Assembly (NCBI RefSeq): GCF_003399445.1
Contig: NZ_QUQO01000001.1
Location: 1,051,001 to 1,115,000, forward strand
Length of the DNA: 64,000 nt
Source of the DNA: Parvularcula marina
Lineage (GTDB): Bacteria > Pseudomonadota > Alphaproteobacteria > Caulobacterales > Parvularculaceae
Direction: 5' to 3'
Shown: positions 44,728 to 54,747 of the stretch, piece after piece
Position numbering within the stretch: the first letter of the stretch is position 1
Layout: each line of letters begins with the position of its first letter
The notes under the pieces: generated by a model
Told to the model about the DNA's origin: nothing
The model's input: only the letters and a program-made list of their open reading frames with translations
The model's database searches: none
Translations under genes and position numbers: made by a program

Positions 44728-44733
44728 GCGAGC

Positions 44734-45609
44734 TTACGCGCCCGATTCTTCAGCAATTCGCAGGAGATATTGTCCGTAGCCGGTTTTAGAGAGCGGCTCG
44801 GCGAGGGCTTTGAGTTGCGCTCGGTCGATATAGCCTTTGCGGAAGGCGATTTCTTCGAGACAGGCGACTTTCAGGCCCTGACGTTCTTCGATCGTCTGCA
44901 CGAACGTCCCTGCTTCGAGCAGGCTGCGATGCGTGCCCGTATCAAGCCAAGCATAGCCCCGCCCCATCATGTTCGCGCGCAAATTCCCGTCATGCATATA
45001 CATCTCATTGAGGGTCGTAATCTCAAGCTCTCCGCGAGCGGAGGGTTTGATAGCCTTTGCTCGCTCGACCACGGTCTCGTCATAGAAATAAAGGCCGGTG
45101 GCCGCGAAACGGGATTTGGGTTTCGACGGTTTCTCTTCGATGGAGATGACATTGCCCGACTTGTCGAACTCGATCACGCCATAGCGCTCAGGGTCCGACA
45201 CCTGATAGCCGAAAATCTCCGCTCCCGTCTCAAGCGCGGCGGCATCCTCGACCATTTCCTGCAGGCCATGGCCATAGAAAATGTTGTCCCCGAGAACGAG
45301 TGCACATTTGCCCCGATCGATGAACGCTTCACCGATCAGGAAAGCCTGCGCGAGACCGTCCGGCGATGGCTGGACGGCATAGGTAAAGCTGATCCCCAGC
45401 TCCGAGCCGTCGCCCAGCAGGCGCTGGAAGCCTTCCTGCTCATGCGGCGTCGTGATAACAAGGATTTCGCGGATGCCGGCCAGCATCAGCACACTGATGG
45501 GATAATAGACCATCGGTTTGTCGAAGATCGGCAGGAGCTGTTTTGATGTGCCGCGCGTGATCGGGTGAAGCCGCGTGCCCGACCCGCCTGCGAGAACGAT
45601 GCCCTTCAT
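44734..45609 (-). CDS. rfbA: Glucose-1-phosphate thymidylyltransferase
   Basis: A 291-residue nucleotidyltransferase making dTDP-glucose, first step of dTDP-L-rhamnose synthesis. [33 protein letters not shown] is the nucleotide loop; the substrate-binding [12 protein letters not shown] and GEFEIT-like [12 protein letters not shown] complete it. The C-terminal helices and [12 protein letters not shown] are standard. The gene overlaps rfbD by four bases. Confidence 0.96.
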   Translation of the reverse strand: MKGIVLAGGSGTRLHPITRGTSKQLLPIFDKPMVYYPISVLMLAGIREILVITTPHEQEGFQRLLGDGSELGISFTYAVQPSPDGLAQAFLIGEAFIDRGKCALVLGDNIFYGHGLQEMVEDAAALETGAEIFGYQVSDPERYGVIEFDKSGNVISIEEKPSKPKSRFAATGLYFYDETVVERAKAIKPSARGELEITTLNEMYMHDGNLRANMMGRGYAWLDTGTHRSLLEAGTFVQTIEERQGLKVACLEEIAFRKGYIDRAQLKALAEPLSKTGYGQYLLRIAEESGA

Positions 45610-46481
45610 GACGTCCACTCCTCCACCGGCCCCAATTCTTTGATGACCAGCTGCAATTCCTTGCGCCAGTCTGCCATGGGAATGCCGAATACCTCGTGAA
45701 TCTTCGCGCAATCCATGACGGAAAAGGCGGGCCGGCTCGCCGGTGTCGGAAAATCAGAGGTCGGGATTGGGGTGACGGGAATCTTGAGCCCGGCCGCCTC
45801 GAAGATCTCCTTGGCAAATTCCGCCCAGGTGACCGTCTTGTCGCCGCTGAAATGATAGATCCCGGCTTTCTCGGGCTCGACCAGCAGCGCCTCGAAAACC
45901 TGAAGGCCAGCGATTGCCGCTGACCACGCCGGAGTTGGCCGGCCATACTGGTCATCAACCACCCGCACCCCGCCATGAGCTGCGGCGAGCCGCAGCATGG
46001 TTTTGACGAAGTTCCTGCCTTGTGCGGAGAAAACCCAGGAGAGCCGGAGAATTGCGTGCGTGCCGCCTGCGGATGCAACCGCCTTTTCACCGTCGAGCTT
46101 GGTTGCCCCATAGACGCCGAGTGGGCTCGTTTGGCTCTCCTCCGTGTAGGGATCTTTTGAAGACCCATCGAAAACGTAATCGGTTGAGTAATGAACCAGC
46201 GGCACCCCGGCGCGTGCGCAGGCTTCCGCCAGAATGCCCGGGGCGACGGCATTCAGCTGTCTTGCGGCAGCCTCCTCGCTCTCTGCAGCATCGACCCCTG
46301 TGAAAGCCGCCGCATTGATCACCCCATCGATGCCAGCAAGGTCTAATGCCTTGGGATCCTGAAGGTTCATCAAGTCAAGTTCGTCGCGGCCAGGCGCTAC
46401 AGCGTCCCAGCCGCACTTTGTCGCTTCTTCACGAAGATGCGTGCCGACTTGGCCCGTGCCGCCGGTAATCAGGATACGCAT
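45606..46481 (-). CDS. rfbD: dTDP-4-dehydrorhamnose reductase
   Basis: A 291-residue SDR-like reductase for the last step of dTDP-rhamnose synthesis. The NADPH site is [24 protein letters not shown] and the YGATK catalytic pair (Tyr-xxx-Lys) follow, with LRLSWVFS and SFAMADW-like C-terminal sequence. It overlaps rfbA and lies 3 bp after rfbB. Confidence 0.95.
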   Translation of the reverse strand: MRILITGGTGQVGTHLREEATKCGWDAVAPGRDELDLMNLQDPKALDLAGIDGVINAAAFTGVDAAESEEAAARQLNAVAPGILAEACARAGVPLVHYSTDYVFDGSSKDPYTEESQTSPLGVYGATKLDGEKAVASAGGTHAILRLSWVFSAQGRNFVKTMLRLAAAHGGVRVVDDQYGRPTPAWSAAIAGLQVFEALLVEPEKAGIYHFSGDKTVTWAEFAKEIFEAAGLKIPVTPIPTSDFPTPASRPAFSVMDCAKIHEVFGIPMADWRKELQLVIKELGPVEEWTS

Positions 46482-46484
46482 CGC

Positions 46485-47528
46485 CTACCCCTTACCGCCA
46501 AGTCCAAGCCGCGCGCCGTCAAAGCCGCGCTGGCGGATCCCTTCGGCCCAGTCATCATTCCCTAGATACCAGTCGACCGTCTCGGCCATGCCCTCTTCGA
46601 GGGTTTTGGCCGGCGTCCAGCCAAGCTCGCGCTCGATTTTTGAGCAATCGACCGCATAGCGCAGATCGTGCCCCGGCCGGTCGGTTACGAAGGTGATCAG
46701 TTTCTCATGCGGTGCATTTGCCGGAAAGCGTTCATCCATCAGTCTGCAGATCGTACGGACAAGATCGATATTGGTCATCTCTGCCCGGCCGCCGACATTA
46801 TAGGTCTCGCCGGGCACGCCTTCACTTGCGACCAGCAGAAGCGCCGCAGCATGATCCCCGACATAAAGCCAGTCACGGACATTCTCGCCCTTGCCGTAAA
46901 CCGGGATCGGCTTTTGACCGCGCGCGGCATCGATCACGACCGGGATCAGTTTCTCTGGGAACTGATAGGGCCCGTAATTATTCGAGCAGTTGGAGATGAC
47001 GACTGGCAGACCGAACGTCTCCCCCCAAGCCCGGACCAGCATGTCGGACGAGGCTTTTGATGCCGAATAGGGGGAGTTCGGACGATAGTTTGACTCTTCG
47101 GTGAACTCGCCCGTCGCGCCGAGGCTGCCGAAGACTTCATCCGTCGAGATATGATGGAAGCGGAAACCCTCCGGGGCGCCTGCTTCCTTATAATCCCGCG
47201 CTGCTTCGAGTAGGCGGAATGTGCCGATGATATTGGTCTCGATAAACGCCGCAGGCCCGTCGATCGAGCGGTCAACATGGCTCTCGGCGGCCAGATGCAT
47301 GATCGTGTCGGGGCGGAAGCCCATGACCAGCTCGGCCATGTTCTTGCCGTCGCAGATATCGGCCTCAACGAATTCATAATTCGGGCTATCTGCGATGGGC
47401 GTCAGGTTCTCAAGGTTCGCGGCATAGGTGAGCTTGTCCACATTCAGGACAGTATGGCCGTCGGCAATCGCCTGCCGGATCACGGCCGATCCGATAAACC
47501 CCGCCCCGCCTGTCACCATTAACCGCAT
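46485..47528 (-). CDS. rfbB: dTDP-glucose 4,6-dehydratase
   Basis: A 347-residue enzyme of the extended SDR group. [21 protein letters not shown] binds [20 protein letters not shown] is a signature, [10 protein letters not shown] and YSASKASSD (Tyr-xxx-Lys) form the active site. It converts dTDP-glucose to the 4-keto-6-deoxy sugar. The ATG at 47528 follows GGGGAG; the order rfbB-rfbD-rfbA lacks rfbC. Confidence 0.96.
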   Translation of the reverse strand: MRLMVTGGAGFIGSAVIRQAIADGHTVLNVDKLTYAANLENLTPIADSPNYEFVEADICDGKNMAELVMGFRPDTIMHLAAESHVDRSIDGPAAFIETNIIGTFRLLEAARDYKEAGAPEGFRFHHISTDEVFGSLGATGEFTEESNYRPNSPYSASKASSDMLVRAWGETFGLPVVISNCSNNYGPYQFPEKLIPVVIDAARGQKPIPVYGKGENVRDWLYVGDHAAALLLVASEGVPGETYNVGGRAEMTNIDLVRTICRLMDERFPANAPHEKLITFVTDRPGHDLRYAVDCSKIERELGWTPAKTLEEGMAETVDWYLGNDDWAEGIRQRGFDGARLGLGGKG

Positions 47529-47630
47529 GAACACTCTCCCCTTTTGGGCCCAGACAAGATTGGCCCCTGCCCCGCCCTATGACACGGGTCTGAGCAGATG
47601 CCAATTTCGGGCCGCAAGGGCAGACCGCGA

Positions 47631-48971
47631 TCAAGAGATAGCGAGAGCGTCCTTCACGCGGGCCGCGATCACGTCAGCGACGCTATCGAGGGGGATGTTT
47701 TCTTTCTCGCCGGTCGCGCGAGATTTGACCTCGACCTGACCGTCTTTCAGACCGCGCGGGCCGATGGTCAGAATATAGGGCAGCCCGATCAGATCCATGC
47801 GCGCGAATTTCTCGCCCGCCCGGTCGCCGGTCTCATCGTAAAGCACCTCGACGCCTTGCGCTTCGAGCGCGGCATAGAGGCGCTCGGAGGCCGCATCACA
47901 ATCTGCATCACCTGCTTTGATGTTCACGAGCCCAACATGGAACGGCGCGACGGCCATCGGCCATTTGCAGCCCTCTTCGTCGTGATAGGCCTCGATCAAC
48001 GCGCCCATCAGGCGGGAGACGCCTACCCCGTAAGAGCCCATCTCGATGAAGCTCTTGCCGTCCGGTCCCTCGACATAGGCATTCATGGGCTCGGAATATT
48101 TCGTGCCGAAATAGAAGATGTGCCCAACCTCGATACCGCGGGCATTCATCCGCTCACCTTCAGGGATCGCCTCGAACTCCTCAGGTGTATGCATTTCATC
48201 CGTGGCCGCATATTTCGACGTCCACTGCTCGAACAGGGGCTCAAGGTCGCCGTCGAAATCAAGGTCGGCGGGCGGCAGGGACATGTCCATCAGATCCTTG
48301 TGGACGAAGACTTCTGACTCGCCCGTCTCGGCAAGGACAATGAACTCATGGCTGAGATCGCCGCCGATGGGGCCGGTATCGGCGCGCATCGGAATGGCTT
48401 TCAGGCCCATCCGCCCGAAGGTGCGCAGGTAGGCGGCGAACATCTTCAGATAGCTTTTGCGCGCGCCGGCCGCATCGACATCAAAGCTGTAAGTGTCCTT
48501 CATCAGGAACTCACGGCCCCGCATGACGCCGAAGCGCGGCCGCACCTCGTCGCGGAACTTCCACTGGATGTGGTAGAGCATCTGCGGCAGTGCCTTGTAG
48601 GATTTGATCCCTGAGCGGATGATCGCCGTGATCATCTCCTCATTGGTCGGGCCATAGAGCATCTCGCGGTCATGCCGGTCGGTGATGCGCAGCATCTCCG
48701 GTCCATAGGCGTCATAGCGGCCTGATTCATGCCACAGCGTTGCCGGCTGGATTGTCGGCATCAGCATCTCGACGGCGCCCGCGCGGTTCTGTTCCTCGCG
48801 CACGATCTGCTCGATCTTTTTGAGAATCCGGTGGCCAAGCGGCAGCCAGGCATAAATCCCCGCCGCCTGTTGGCGGATCATGCCGCCGCGCAGCATCAGG
48901 CGGTGCGAGGCGATCTGGGCGTCGCCCGGGGTTTCTTTGAGGAGCGGCAGGTGAAAGCGGCTGAGGCGCAT
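47631..48971 (-). CDS. proS: Prolyl-tRNA synthetase (short alphaproteobacterial type)
   Basis: A 446-residue class II enzyme without the ~180-residue editing insertion of E. coli ProS. Motif 1 includes [23 protein letters not shown], motif 2 [29 protein letters not shown] and motif 3 [12 protein letters not shown]. The anticodon domain follows ([13 protein letters not shown]). It forms the shorter group typical of alphaproteobacteria and plants' organelle forms. Confidence 0.97.
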   Translation of the reverse strand: MRLSRFHLPLLKETPGDAQIASHRLMLRGGMIRQQAAGIYAWLPLGHRILKKIEQIVREEQNRAGAVEMLMPTIQPATLWHESGRYDAYGPEMLRITDRHDREMLYGPTNEEMITAIIRSGIKSYKALPQMLYHIQWKFRDEVRPRFGVMRGREFLMKDTYSFDVDAAGARKSYLKMFAAYLRTFGRMGLKAIPMRADTGPIGGDLSHEFIVLAETGESEVFVHKDLMDMSLPPADLDFDGDLEPLFEQWTSKYAATDEMHTPEEFEAIPEGERMNARGIEVGHIFYFGTKYSEPMNAYVEGPDGKSFIEMGSYGVGVSRLMGALIEAYHDEEGCKWPMAVAPFHVGLVNIKAGDADCDAASERLYAALEAQGVEVLYDETGDRAGEKFARMDLIGLPYILTIGPRGLKDGQVEVKSRATGEKENIPLDSVADVIAARVKDALAIS

Positions 48972-49105
48972 GGGCTGGTTCCGGTAGAGAGATAATCAAC
49001 ACAAGGCCTTACCGCTACCGTGAGTGCGGTCAAGAGAGCTTAAGCCCATTCCACTCGCTCAATCGTGGTTAGAACTTGGCCGCAGAGGTGCTATCGACGA
49101 CCGAT

Positions 49106-49531
49106 ATGGACCAACTAGAATATTTTCACCTGCCACCAGGGGGAACACCCCCAGAGCTGAACTGCCAACAACCTTTTGCCGCGGTCGTCGTCATCAAAGC
49201 TGATATTTCGGCAGAATGGCGTCGTTCTGTATCGAGATGGTTAGTCCAATCAGGCTGTCTTTACATGATGGCATGGGGAACAGAAAGCTCCGCATGGGAC
49301 GATAGTGTGGATCACGCTAATCTTGAAGCATTTGATTATGATGAAATACCTGACGAGCATTTGGTAATGACGACTTGGCACGACAACGAACCGTTAGAAG
49401 ATGTCCTCTGGTTCGCCACCAATTCACTCGAGCATCCAGTAAGAAAAATCGAGCGCCTGATATTGATCGACATCTCAACACAGGAGCGACGTATCGAGAT
49501 CATGAATTCACTGGCGCGCTCAGCTGACTAA
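49106..49531 (+). CDS. Orphan AT-richer gene, DUF7684-like protein
   Basis: A 141-residue protein starting MDQLEYFHLPPGGTPPELNC. It includes AAVVVIKADISAEWRRSVSRWLVQSGCLYMMAWGTESSAWDDSVDHANLEAF and FDYDEIPDEHLVMTTWHDNEPLEDVLWF. From memory this resembles a small family annotated DUF7684 that turns up in mobile and accessory regions; I cannot confirm it. Codon use is clearly more AT-rich than in neighbours (GAAATA, GATTATGATGAA), which suggests recent transfer. The ATG at 49106 is used; a TTG at 49076 is upstream. No partner gene is adjacent. Confidence 0.6.
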   Translation: MDQLEYFHLPPGGTPPELNCQQPFAAVVVIKADISAEWRRSVSRWLVQSGCLYMMAWGTESSAWDDSVDHANLEAFDYDEIPDEHLVMTTWHDNEPLEDVLWFATNSLEHPVRKIERLILIDISTQERRIEIMNSLARSAD

Positions 49532-49579
49532 AACTGAAGAAATCATGATGAACCGCTAAACACAGCCAGAAAGCTGCGC

Positions 49580-50779
49580 TCAGAAATAGCGCGTCAGCCT
49601 GAGGGTGACATGGCTGTCCCGCTCGAAGGCGGCCAGCAGATTGTCATCCGCCACATTGACGAAAAAGCGGGCCTCGACCTCGCCAGTCCAGTTCTGGCCG
49701 AAGCGGCGCGACGCCTCGACGAGCCCCGAGGTTGAGCCATCCTCGACATCGGAAATCCCCCCGGCAAGAATGCTCGTGTCCTGAATATCGTTAAGCGCAT
49801 AGCGCGCGCCGTAAAAGACATCATGCTCAAAGGCTGATGGGGGCGCAGTGCCCTCATCCCGGCCGTCATAGAGATATTCGACGAGGACGCCGAGATCGGC
49901 GCCGCTTTCGGTCACGCCAAAGAATGTATATTCGACCCCGCCCACGGCGGCCGCGAAGGTATCGCCCTGCCCCTCACGGACAATGCCTTCGAATTTCCAC
50001 AGCCACGCATCTTTCGTATACTGTGCATCGATCCCGGCTTGTGTGATCTGCTCATAATTGGGCCGGAAGATCGTGCCCAGATCCTTGTCGACGCCCGGCA
50101 CAAAGCCCGGCTCGCGCGAGGTGCCGTGAAAGAGGCTGACCCCGACATCCCAGTCACCGAAGAAATTCGAATAGCGCGCCGCCACATCGGTGTGCCATTC
50201 CTCATCATCATCCTCATAAAGCGCGCGGTCAGGATCGACAGGCACACCGAACCGCAGGCGGCCCTCCTCCCCCGGAAAGGTCCGCTCGCGGAAATAAGGC
50301 AGAAGAAAGAGATCAAGCTGACCCCAGTCTTTCAGCAGGCTGAGTTTGACCATGGGTTGGCCAAGCTTGTCCTCTTCATCGATATCTTCAACGCCGTCGG
50401 TCTGGTTGATAACATCGACAAGGTGGCGGCTTTCGGTCACGCCCCAGAAAATCTTGGTCGCGCCGATCAGCAGATCGAACTCATCCCCCGCATAGCGGTA
50501 ATAGGCTTCGCGCAGATCCACATGCGTGCGATCATCATCCTCGCCATCGATGCGGGCAAAGGGCGCGAGCACGATCTGGTGCCGCCCGTCAGCGGATTCA
50601 TGCACGGCTTCGGCATTGAGGATCAGCGAAGGCTGCCAGGTTTCAAGCTGTTCGGGATAGGCTGGATCCTCAACGAAAATCCGCGCCTCCGCCCCGATAT
50701 CGGCATTAAACTCCCAGTCCTGCGCCGCCGCCGGGCTGGCAAGAAGCCCGCCAAGGGCCGTCAGGATGATCGCGCGCAT
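49580..50779 (-). CDS. Outer membrane beta-barrel protein, DUF1302-like
   Basis: A 399-residue protein with signal peptide MRAIILTALGGLLASPAAA. Many alternating strands ending in an aromatic (LRLTRYF) mark an outer membrane barrel. Motifs include DLREAYYRYAGDEFDLLIGATKIFWGVTESRHLVDVINQ, as in DUF1302/alginate-like porins. It lies 22 bp after the LolA-like gene and belongs to the module with the MMPL permease. A role as outer membrane acceptor or exit is inferred. Confidence 0.75.
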   Translation of the reverse strand: MRAIILTALGGLLASPAAAQDWEFNADIGAEARIFVEDPAYPEQLETWQPSLILNAEAVHESADGRHQIVLAPFARIDGEDDDRTHVDLREAYYRYAGDEFDLLIGATKIFWGVTESRHLVDVINQTDGVEDIDEEDKLGQPMVKLSLLKDWGQLDLFLLPYFRERTFPGEEGRLRFGVPVDPDRALYEDDDEEWHTDVAARYSNFFGDWDVGVSLFHGTSREPGFVPGVDKDLGTIFRPNYEQITQAGIDAQYTKDAWLWKFEGIVREGQGDTFAAAVGGVEYTFFGVTESGADLGVLVEYLYDGRDEGTAPPSAFEHDVFYGARYALNDIQDTSILAGGISDVEDGSTSGLVEASRRFGQNWTGEVEARFFVNVADDNLLAAFERDSHVTLRLTRYF

Positions 50780-50801
50780 GGGCTGGCCCTCCCCGTTTCG
50801 G

Positions 50802-51647
50802 TCAGCGGATCCGGTTCAGCACACCTTTGACGAAATCGCCATCGGTCAGCTCAACCGAAAAATCGAAATCGCCATAGACAAGGTCGGTCTCCTTATTGGT
50901 CTGGTGATTGACCATGGAGAGCTTCTTTGCCCGCCAGACACCGTCATATTCGGTGTAATCCGAAAACATCAGTGTCTTGAGGAGCGAGTCCTTGCGGTCG
51001 TAAAATTCGAGCTTCCGGACCTGATAGACTTCCTGATCAACATAGGAGACTTGCCGGGTGTAGCCTGAATTCTCGTAAAGCGGATAGCGCTCGACAATAT
51101 CGACGGTCATGCCGTCAAGCTCACCCTCGCCCACATATTTGTACGAGTACTTATTAAGCTCCGTCGAAGTGAAATCCTCAAAGGCAAATTCTGAACCCAC
51201 AAACGGCCCCGACTTGTTCGCCGAGCTGATCCGCTTGACCCGGTTGAGGGCTGGCAGGAAGAGCCATTGATCGTCCGGCTCCAGAATTTTTGCATGGCTG
51301 AGAAGAGCTGTCCCCGCCACATCGCGCGGCGTCTCGAAGATCACGAGGGATTTATCCCCGACGCTTTCGTTCTCGCGCTCCAGCGTCTTGAAGCTCAGCT
51401 CACGAGAGGTTTCCTGCCCCGCCGCATTGCGCAGGACCATGGTCGCGGTGACTTCCGAGCTGCCAAATCCGTTATCGGAACGATCCGAACGAGCCGCGAC
51501 CTCATAGCCCTTCTCATCGCTCTTCTCGCGCGACATCGAGGCGCCGTCTTCTTGCGCGATTGCGGCAGGCGCAGTGACGGCCATGAGAGCCGTTGCGACA
51601 AGCAGGCTACGAGATGTTCGAGATAGAGAAGTAAGACGCATTGCCAT
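50802..51647 (-). CDS. Outer-membrane lipoprotein-sorting-like (LolA-fold) protein
   Basis: A 281-residue exported protein. The signal peptide ends near PAAIAQEDG. The mature half holds MVLRNAAGQETSRELSFKTLE, VIFETPRDVAGTALLSHAKI, WLFLPALNRVKRISSANKSGPFVGSEFAFEDF and VKGVLNRIR, which matches the LolA-like PF17131 family seen beside MMPL pumps. Its start ATG at 51647 lies inside the preceding gene (41-bp overlap) after AAGGA, so translation is coupled. It is likely a periplasmic lipid or lipoprotein carrier; the cargo is unknown. Confidence 0.8.
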   Translation of the reverse strand: MAMRLTSLSRTSRSLLVATALMAVTAPAAIAQEDGASMSREKSDEKGYEVAARSDRSDNGFGSSEVTATMVLRNAAGQETSRELSFKTLERENESVGDKSLVIFETPRDVAGTALLSHAKILEPDDQWLFLPALNRVKRISSANKSGPFVGSEFAFEDFTSTELNKYSYKYVGEGELDGMTVDIVERYPLYENSGYTRQVSYVDQEVYQVRKLEFYDRKDSLLKTLMFSDYTEYDGVWRAKKLSMVNHQTNKETDLVYGDFDFSVELTDGDFVKGVLNRIR

Positions 51648-54006
51648 GGTTTCCTTCATATGTCGGTTTGGGGTCACGGTCGGTCCAGATGAGGAGCGCC
51701 GGCAGGAAGAGGAAGTCGAGGATAAGGGCGAAGACAATCGACATCGCGGTCAGAAGGCCCATATCCGCCACCACCTTGAAGGTGGAGAACATCAGGAGCG
51801 TAAAGCCGAGCGACAGGATCACCGTGTTGAGGAAGATGGCGAGCCCCACCGTGCGGAAGGCATAGCGGACCGCATTCTCTGGCGAGAGGCCCTCTTCCCT
51901 ACGTGCCCGGAGATATTTGGTCATCAGATGCACCGTGTCATCAACCACGATCCCAAGGCTTATCGCTGCAATCACGGCGATGGAGAAGCCAACCTGCCCG
52001 ACAATCAGTGCCCATGCGCCGAATGCCGTCAGGATCGGGAGTGCATTGGGCACAAGACTAAGCAAGCCGAGCCGGAAGCTGCGTAGCGAGATCATCATGA
52101 TGATGGAGATCAGGATGACGGCAATGATCGTCCCTCGGATCATCTGCTCGATATTCCGGTCGGTGATGAAGGTGAACATCACCTGCGTCGAGGTCGGCAC
52201 GGGGCGTAAATCTTCAGGGAAATGCTCGGCGATATAGGCTTCGGCATCGGCAAGGAACTGCTTGGTTGCTGCCGTTGAGACACTGTCCCCGGCATTGAGA
52301 TTGCCGACGGTGGCCGTCACCCGGCTTGCCGATTTGTCGACATTGATCCTGTCATTGAGATCGAGCCCGTAAGGCAGCGACAGCTCATAAAGAAGAAGGT
52401 ATTGCGCAGCCAGCTCCCGGTCGTCCGGCAGGCGATAATAGGCCGGATCATCCTCATGCAGATTACGGTTGAGCCGCTTCATGATGTCGGAGATTGAATA
52501 GACGTGGGTCACGACCTCCTGCTGGCGCAGCCAGACAGTGAAATCCTCTAGCCGCGCAAGATATTCAGGGTCAGAGATCCCGCCCGGCTCGCCTGCCTCA
52601 ACCGAGAACTCGATCGGGTAGAGGCCGAAATATTCGGCGGCTGCGTCACTGGCCGTGCGGAACGGGATGCGCTCGTCGAAATATTTCGTCCACTGATCGT
52701 TGAACTCGATCCGCGGGATCTGGGCGATCAAGGTGCCAGCCAGAATAATCGAGAAGAGCGCGGCAAGACCTTTGCGCCTGACGATCAGATCGCCGACCCC
52801 TTCGATGAAATGGGCGCCCGATGCCCCCTCTTCTGCCTCTTTCGGTTTGAATGGCACAAGCGAGATCAGCGCCGGCAGGAGGGTAACCGCGAGGAACCAC
52901 GCCGCGCCAATGCCTGCCGCGGACATGTTCCCTAGATGCCGGAAGGGCGGTGCATCGGAGAAATTGAGCGCCATGAAACCGACAATTGTGGTCAGTGAGG
53001 TGATCCCCACGGCAAGGAAATTGATCCGCATGGCATCGATCAACGCCTCACGCTTGGCCATGCCGCTGCGCATCTTCGTCCGCATGGTCAGAAGGATATG
53101 CACGCAATCCGCCACCGCCAGCGTCAGCACGACAATGACGGAGGACAAGGCCAGCGGCGTGATCGCGACGCGCATAATGCCGCCCGTCCCGACAGCAACG
53201 GCAGCGGACAGAATGACGACCATCATCACGGCTATGGTCGCGGAGATCGACCGGATCGCCAGCATGGTCAGCAGCATGACGACGCCGAACATGATCGGCA
53301 CGAGAGTTGAGAAATCGGACTGCCCGCTTTCGGTGAAGGAGACATTGAGCATGGCCACACCGGTCAGCCGCACCTCGACCCCGGGATGGTTCTCAGTCAC
53401 CTGATCGCGCAATGCTCGCGCGGCTTCTGCGACTTCGAAAATCTCATTCGCGTCGTTTTCAGGATACTGAATGACGACATTGACGGCCGTTGCATCGGCA
53501 TTGGGCGCAATCAACTGGCCATTGAGCAGTGGTTCGGCAAGCGCGATGCGCTTTTTCTCGACGAACTCTTCCGGGCTCAGGTTCGATGGATCCGGGATCA
53601 GATCCTCGACGATCAGATCGTCTTCTTCGGCATAGGAATGCTGGAAATTGGTCAGGCTGTCGACACGGATTGAATAAGGGATCTGCCAGCCACTGGCCGT
53701 CAATTCTGAGACGGCGAGCATCACCTCTTCATTGAAGACATCCCCGCCTTCCCTTGATCGTACAAGGAAGAAGATATTGTCGTTCTTGGTGTAGGTGTCC
53801 TGGAACGTTTCAAAGGCCGTCAGCTCCGGATTCTCTTTCGAGAAGAAGACCCGGTAATTATTGCCCTCGGTCATATGCTGGGCCTGATAGCCGATAAAGA
53901 GAGCAGCTGCGATCGTCAGTGGAATGACGAAGAAGCGCCAGGCGAGCACGAATGACGAAAGGCGGACCGCAAACTGGTCAACCGCGGTCCGGGGTCTGAG
54001 CGCCAT
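51607..54006 (-). CDS. MMPL/RND-superfamily permease
   Basis: A 799-residue inner membrane protein in two repeats. Each has a large periplasmic loop and a bundle of helices. TM relay motifs are LTLAVADCVHILLTMRTKMRSG and SLGIVVDDTVHLMTKYLRA. It resembles the HpnN/MmpL branch that moves lipids or hydrophobic molecules out of the inner membrane, and the LolA-like neighbour fits. It is read after a palindrome that the upstream TetR protein may bind. The gene order tetR-permease-LolA-like-barrel recurs in many bacteria but has no defined substrate. Confidence 0.87.
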   Translation of the reverse strand: MALRPRTAVDQFAVRLSSFVLAWRFFVIPLTIAAALFIGYQAQHMTEGNNYRVFFSKENPELTAFETFQDTYTKNDNIFFLVRSREGGDVFNEEVMLAVSELTASGWQIPYSIRVDSLTNFQHSYAEEDDLIVEDLIPDPSNLSPEEFVEKKRIALAEPLLNGQLIAPNADATAVNVVIQYPENDANEIFEVAEAARALRDQVTENHPGVEVRLTGVAMLNVSFTESGQSDFSTLVPIMFGVVMLLTMLAIRSISATIAVMMVVILSAAVAVGTGGIMRVAITPLALSSVIVVLTLAVADCVHILLTMRTKMRSGMAKREALIDAMRINFLAVGITSLTTIVGFMALNFSDAPPFRHLGNMSAAGIGAAWFLAVTLLPALISLVPFKPKEAEEGASGAHFIEGVGDLIVRRKGLAALFSIILAGTLIAQIPRIEFNDQWTKYFDERIPFRTASDAAAEYFGLYPIEFSVEAGEPGGISDPEYLARLEDFTVWLRQQEVVTHVYSISDIMKRLNRNLHEDDPAYYRLPDDRELAAQYLLLYELSLPYGLDLNDRINVDKSASRVTATVGNLNAGDSVSTAATKQFLADAEAYIAEHFPEDLRPVPTSTQVMFTFITDRNIEQMIRGTIIAVILISIIMMISLRSFRLGLLSLVPNALPILTAFGAWALIVGQVGFSIAVIAAISLGIVVDDTVHLMTKYLRARREEGLSPENAVRYAFRTVGLAIFLNTVILSLGFTLLMFSTFKVVADMGLLTAMSIVFALILDFLFLPALLIWTDRDPKPTYEGNHGNASYFSISNIS

Positions 54007-54037
54007 TGGGGGTCTCCTCGCTGACTGAGACCAAATA

Positions 54038-54055
54038 TCAGAACGATCGTTCTGA
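54038..54055. promoter_or_regulatory. 18-bp perfect palindrome, probable TetR operator
   Basis: TCAGAACGATCGTTCTGA is perfectly symmetric. It sits 2 bp after the tetR stop and 31 bp before the permease start, so it lies in the tetR-permease gap on the permease side. Operators of this AGAACGNNCGTTCT style are typical of TetR/AcrR proteins. The tetR promoter itself lies elsewhere. Confidence 0.75.
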
Positions 54056-54057
54056 CG

Positions 54058-54660
54058 TCAAGTGGACGGTTTCATTTTCAGGCTATCGACGATCTGATTG
54101 ATTGCCAACAGAAGGGATTCCCGGCTGCGCCCCATGCGTGCCTGAACGCCGGTCGAGAAGTAAATTGCGGTCGACATCTCCGCAAAAGCCTGAGGCGAAA
54201 TACTGGTCGAGGCACGGCCTTCGGCCTGCGCTTTGGCAAACCCCTTGGCGAAGAGTGCGCCGATAGCATCAGAGCATTCTTCCATCTTCGCGGCGATATC
54301 CTGGTCCTTGGCCGCAACATCCACAGCCGTCGTGCAGATCAGGCAACCGGCCGGGAACATCTCGGGGTCCAGCATTTTCGCAATCAGGGCCCTGCGAGCC
54401 GCATCGAAAGGATCGATGCCGGGTTCCTCAAGGAACAGTTGGATCTGCTGATAGGCCTCAGTGGAGTAGTGATCGAGACAGGCGAGGAAGATTTCCTTCT
54501 TGCCGCCAAAGGTCTGGTAGAGCGCATAGCGGTTCATGCCGGTCGCTTCGACCAGATCGCCAATCGACACCCCGTCATAGCCATTGCGCCAGAACAGCTC
54601 TGTTGCGACCTCGATCACATGCAGGCTGCGGCTTTCAATTTCGGCAGGGGCAATCGTCAT
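54058..54660 (-). CDS. TetR/AcrR-family regulator
   Basis: A 200-residue repressor. The N-terminal helix-turn-helix is VIEVATELFWRNGYDGVSIGDLVEATGMNRYALYQTFGGKKEIFLACLDHY (about 14-64). The C-terminal ligand domain has YFSTGVQARMGRSRESLL, like the TetR_C_16 or AcrR-type, and CLICTTAVDVAAKD. It is read before the permease with a palindromic site in the gap, so it most likely represses the three downstream genes until a ligand appears. Confidence 0.9.
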   Translation of the reverse strand: MTIAPAEIESRSLHVIEVATELFWRNGYDGVSIGDLVEATGMNRYALYQTFGGKKEIFLACLDHYSTEAYQQIQLFLEEPGIDPFDAARRALIAKMLDPEMFPAGCLICTTAVDVAAKDQDIAAKMEECSDAIGALFAKGFAKAQAEGRASTSISPQAFAEMSTAIYFSTGVQARMGRSRESLLLAINQIVDSLKMKPST

Positions 54661-54747
54661 GAACGTCTCATAGCACTAAAATACGCATAACCAGTATGTC
54701 AGCCCCGCATTATCTGTCGCCTTGGCGGTTCCGTCAAAACCGGAGCT

